Of a DNA stretch of 64,000 bases, positions 58,811 through 64,000 are shown in pieces (the first letter of the stretch is position 1; each line of letters starts with the position of its first letter). Source of the DNA: Ignavibacteriota bacterium (lineage in GTDB: Bacteria; Bacteroidota; Ignavibacteria; Ignavibacteriales; Melioribacteraceae); NCBI GenBank assembly GCA_002746605.1, contig PDPT01000014.1, positions 1-64,000 of the forward strand, in the 5' to 3' direction. The notes beneath the pieces are model-generated. The model did no database searches and had not been told where the DNA came from. It was given only the letters and a program-made list of their open reading frames with translations. Position numbers and translations under genes: made by a program.

Positions 58811-59011
58811 ATGACTAAAGTTACGCTCAATGAAGCTAATCAAATAGCTTCTACTTACTTTAAGTTGTTAATTGACCGTCATAAATCTCAAGGTTTTTCG
58901 GCTCATGTAGTTGAAAAGAAAGAGAGTGAAAAAAATTCTAATTTTTATCTGGAATTTTATAATTCACAAAATGAAACAAAACGCTATAAAATAGCAACAA
59001 ATAACAACTGA
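58811..59011 (+). CDS. Small unknown protein, 66 residues
   Basis: The ATG at 58811 lies just after gggaga; an in-frame ATG at 58760 has no ribosome binding site and adds an unlikely N-terminus. The product (MTKVTLNEANQIASTYFKLL) is amphipathic, with a basic middle and a beta-prone end (FYLEFYNSQNETKRYKI). No family is recognised. A strong terminator follows, which supports a real transcript. Confidence 0.55.
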   Translation: MTKVTLNEANQIASTYFKLLIDRHKSQGFSAHVVEKKESEKNSNFYLEFYNSQNETKRYKIATNNN

Positions 59012-59020
59012 CTCTATTAA

Positions 59021-59054
59021 AAGGGTAGGATTTTTTAATCCTGCCCTTTTTTTT
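59021..59054 (+). terminator. Intrinsic terminator of the small gene
   Basis: Stem aagggtaggatt (59021-59032) with aatcctgccctt (59037-59048), 12 pairs including one G-U, loop tttt, then a run of T. Confidence 0.9.
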
Positions 59055-59143
59055 GCCCAAAAATAACCTCCATTTGATTTAAAGCACAACAATCTTATTT
59101 TAATTCAGTTAATTGGTCTCAAAAATTAACATTTGAGGCAAAA

Positions 59144-59563
59144 TTGAAAAACCTAAATACAACAATTCTCTTAACTCTAGTTTTTCTAGCGATTTTTGCT
59201 CTGTCGTTTTTGAGTTACACAGCAGGATACAAAATATCTGAAAAAAAAATGGATTCTCTTTTAATGACTATGCAATTCGATAGCAATCTTGTTACTGCAG
59301 GTTTATATGAAGAATTGCCAAACAATGTTAGAAAAACCTTTAATTTGTATTTGGAAGATACACCTACCAAAATTAAAAACATGAAAATTTTTGCAGAAGT
59401 AAAATACATATCCATAGATAACCGTGAAATAGAAATAAATCACAGTAATATTTGGGAATTAATTAAATCGGAAAGAGTTTTTCAAAGAAGGTTCGATGAA
59501 GAAGAACCTCAAATAGATACAAACTATTCCGTTAGTCCTTATGCAGAAAATTTAATAAAATAA
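59144..59563 (+). CDS. Membrane-anchored protein of unknown function, 139 residues
   Basis: Starts at TTG with gagg 8 bases upstream. One N-terminal hydrophobic segment (ILLTLVFLAIFALSFLSYTAG) is followed by a periplasmic or cytoplasmic domain of about 110 residues with no Cys and no recognised motif; the end is acidic (RRFDEEEPQIDTNY). It precedes the STAS gene by 35 bases and could be in the same transcript. Confidence 0.6.
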   Translation: MKNLNTTILLTLVFLAIFALSFLSYTAGYKISEKKMDSLLMTMQFDSNLVTAGLYEELPNNVRKTFNLYLEDTPTKIKNMKIFAEVKYISIDNREIEINHSNIWELIKSERVFQRRFDEEEPQIDTNYSVSPYAENLIK

Positions 59564-59598
59564 AATTATACCAACAAATTTTAATAAAGGAGAGAAAA

Positions 59599-60015
59599 AT
59601 GAATACGTTAAAAATTAATGAAACATCGCAAAAAGGAATTACATTAAAAAATCATTATAACAAAAGAAAGAACAAGAAACTTTTTAGCTGCATTCACGAT
59701 GAAAAAAGTAATACAACAACAATAATATCTGAAATTAACCGCGGAACTATAGAAATTGCGGCAGAATTTAAAGAATTTGTAAAAAGTTTACTTGATGAAA
59801 AGAAACATAATCTGATAATCGACTTAGAGAATGTTTATTTTATTGACTCTACTTTTTATGGAACATTGGTTTATATTCTTAAAAGAGTAACAAAAGCAAA
59901 CGGATATATGAAATTAGTTGTTGATTTTGAAAGTTCTCCTAAACTTCTTGAAGTAAATAAACTCGACACACTATTTGATATTTATCCTAGTTTGCTTGAT
60001 GCATTAAAAGACTAA
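59599..60015 (+). CDS. STAS-domain protein (anti-sigma-factor-antagonist-like)
   Basis: 138 residues. After a basic N-terminus of about 40 residues comes a STAS domain: TIEIAAEFKEFVKSLLDEKK, LIIDLENVYFIDSTFYGTL and LVVDFESSPKLL. DST keeps the Ser that is phosphorylated in RsbV-like proteins, though the usual GLG after it is FYG. The text resembles the C-terminus of the giant protein at 40297-45606 (LDIAARFKEYLNALID; LVIDLNECEFVDST). Strong ribosome binding site aaaggagag. Probably a partner-switching component; its kinase is not visible. Confidence 0.87.
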   Translation: MNTLKINETSQKGITLKNHYNKRKNKKLFSCIHDEKSNTTTIISEINRGTIEIAAEFKEFVKSLLDEKKHNLIIDLENVYFIDSTFYGTLVYILKRVTKANGYMKLVVDFESSPKLLEVNKLDTLFDIYPSLLDALKD

Positions 60016-60033
60016 TAAAAAACTCACTTATAC

Positions 60034-60086
60034 GGATTGGACAAAATCCATTTTCTCTCTCCTAAAAGTAAAATTTTGTCCAATCC
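60034..60086 (+). terminator. Long 3' hairpin after the STAS gene
   Basis: Perfect 14-bp stem ggattggacaaaat (60034-60047) and attttgtccaatcc (60073-60086) with a 25-base loop, followed by a T-rich stretch. The loop carries cattttctctctcct (60049-60063), which is complementary, apart from one bulged base, to the ribosome binding site and ATG of the same gene at 59588-59601. Confidence 0.75.
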
Positions 60087-60217
60087 TCGATTATTTTTCT
60101 TACCTAAATAAACTTATTTTCCAGAGATTTCCATTTAGTTAAATTTCAACAAAATCCTATATAAATAATTTATATATTTGCTTATATTAAATTTTAAATT
60201 AATTTGGTTCAAAAACT

Positions 60218-63878
<3,661 letters not shown>

Positions 63879-64000
63879 ATAAATCTCCGGCACTGAAACC
63901 TTTGAATTATTCCGATTGACTTTTATTTTTGGTCTCTAAAAATTTTTAGAAAATATTCTTTTTCTTCTAATTTTGTTAAATCTGTAATATTATTCTTGAT

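Overview
The window is a 64 kb stretch of AT-rich chromosome from what looks like a free-living Gram-negative bacterium of the Bacteroidota/Chlorobiota/Ignavibacteriota group, most likely an Ignavibacteria relative. The evidence is a secreted protein with a type IX secretion C-terminal domain whose linker reads QNYPNPFNPSTTINY (a form common in Ignavibacteria), Kdo and LPS-export genes, a three-gene B-type succinate dehydrogenase/fumarate reductase operon, and many genes with weak or no Shine-Dalgarno sequence. This is inference from motifs; no 16S or marker-gene search was possible. No rRNA, tRNA, CRISPR array, transposase, integrase or plasmid gene was seen.

Layout. 1-9.3 kb: a decayed TlpA-like thioredoxin gene running in from the left edge, a methyltransferase and alpha/beta-hydrolase pair flanked by two copies of a diverged direct repeat, a large GH13 glycosidase, an SppA protease and an unrecognised pseudogene. 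9.4-12 kb: a radical SAM protein with a helix-hairpin-helix tail, and AnmK. 12-22.7 kb: a surface-polysaccharide locus headed by a winged-helix regulator whose start codon lies inside a perfect palindrome, followed by a CNNM protein, two glycosyltransferases, a fused double dehydrogenase, a tandemly duplicated methyltransferase, an alpha/alpha-toroid protein and a flippase. 23-34 kb: RF1 on the minus strand, then a membrane acyltransferase-like gene and a ruvB-kdsA-kdsD-lptC-lptA-lptB-rsmI run that joins DNA repair to Kdo synthesis and LPS export, two small unknown genes and DNA polymerase IV.

34-46 kb: a T9SS-exported protein with eight 29-residue repeats; a soluble PAS histidine kinase, an NtrC-type regulator and a receiver-SpoIIE phosphatase in one operon; then a 1769-residue protein with an N-terminal cyclic-nucleotide-binding domain, about 1350 residues of coiled coil, an acidic segment and a C-terminal STAS domain. 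46-54 kb: DsbD, a PS-10-like lipoprotein peptidase, an OmpA-family protein, a SIR2-like protein and CheW with an unknown partner. 54.5-58 kb: sdhCAB and a response regulator. 58.8-64 kb: small unknown proteins, a stand-alone STAS protein whose STAS domain resembles that of the giant protein, a 562-residue unknown protein, obgE and a FecCD-type permease.

The most unusual content is the giant CNB-coiled-coil-STAS protein together with the small STAS protein and the SpoIIE-type phosphatase. They could be parts of a partner-switching signalling network, but no RsbW-type kinase is visible here and the link is inference. Several structural signals also stand out: the palindrome over the 12038 start codon, the 1.1 kb tandem duplication with a truncated gene start between the copies, and a 3' hairpin whose loop is complementary to its own gene's ribosome binding site.
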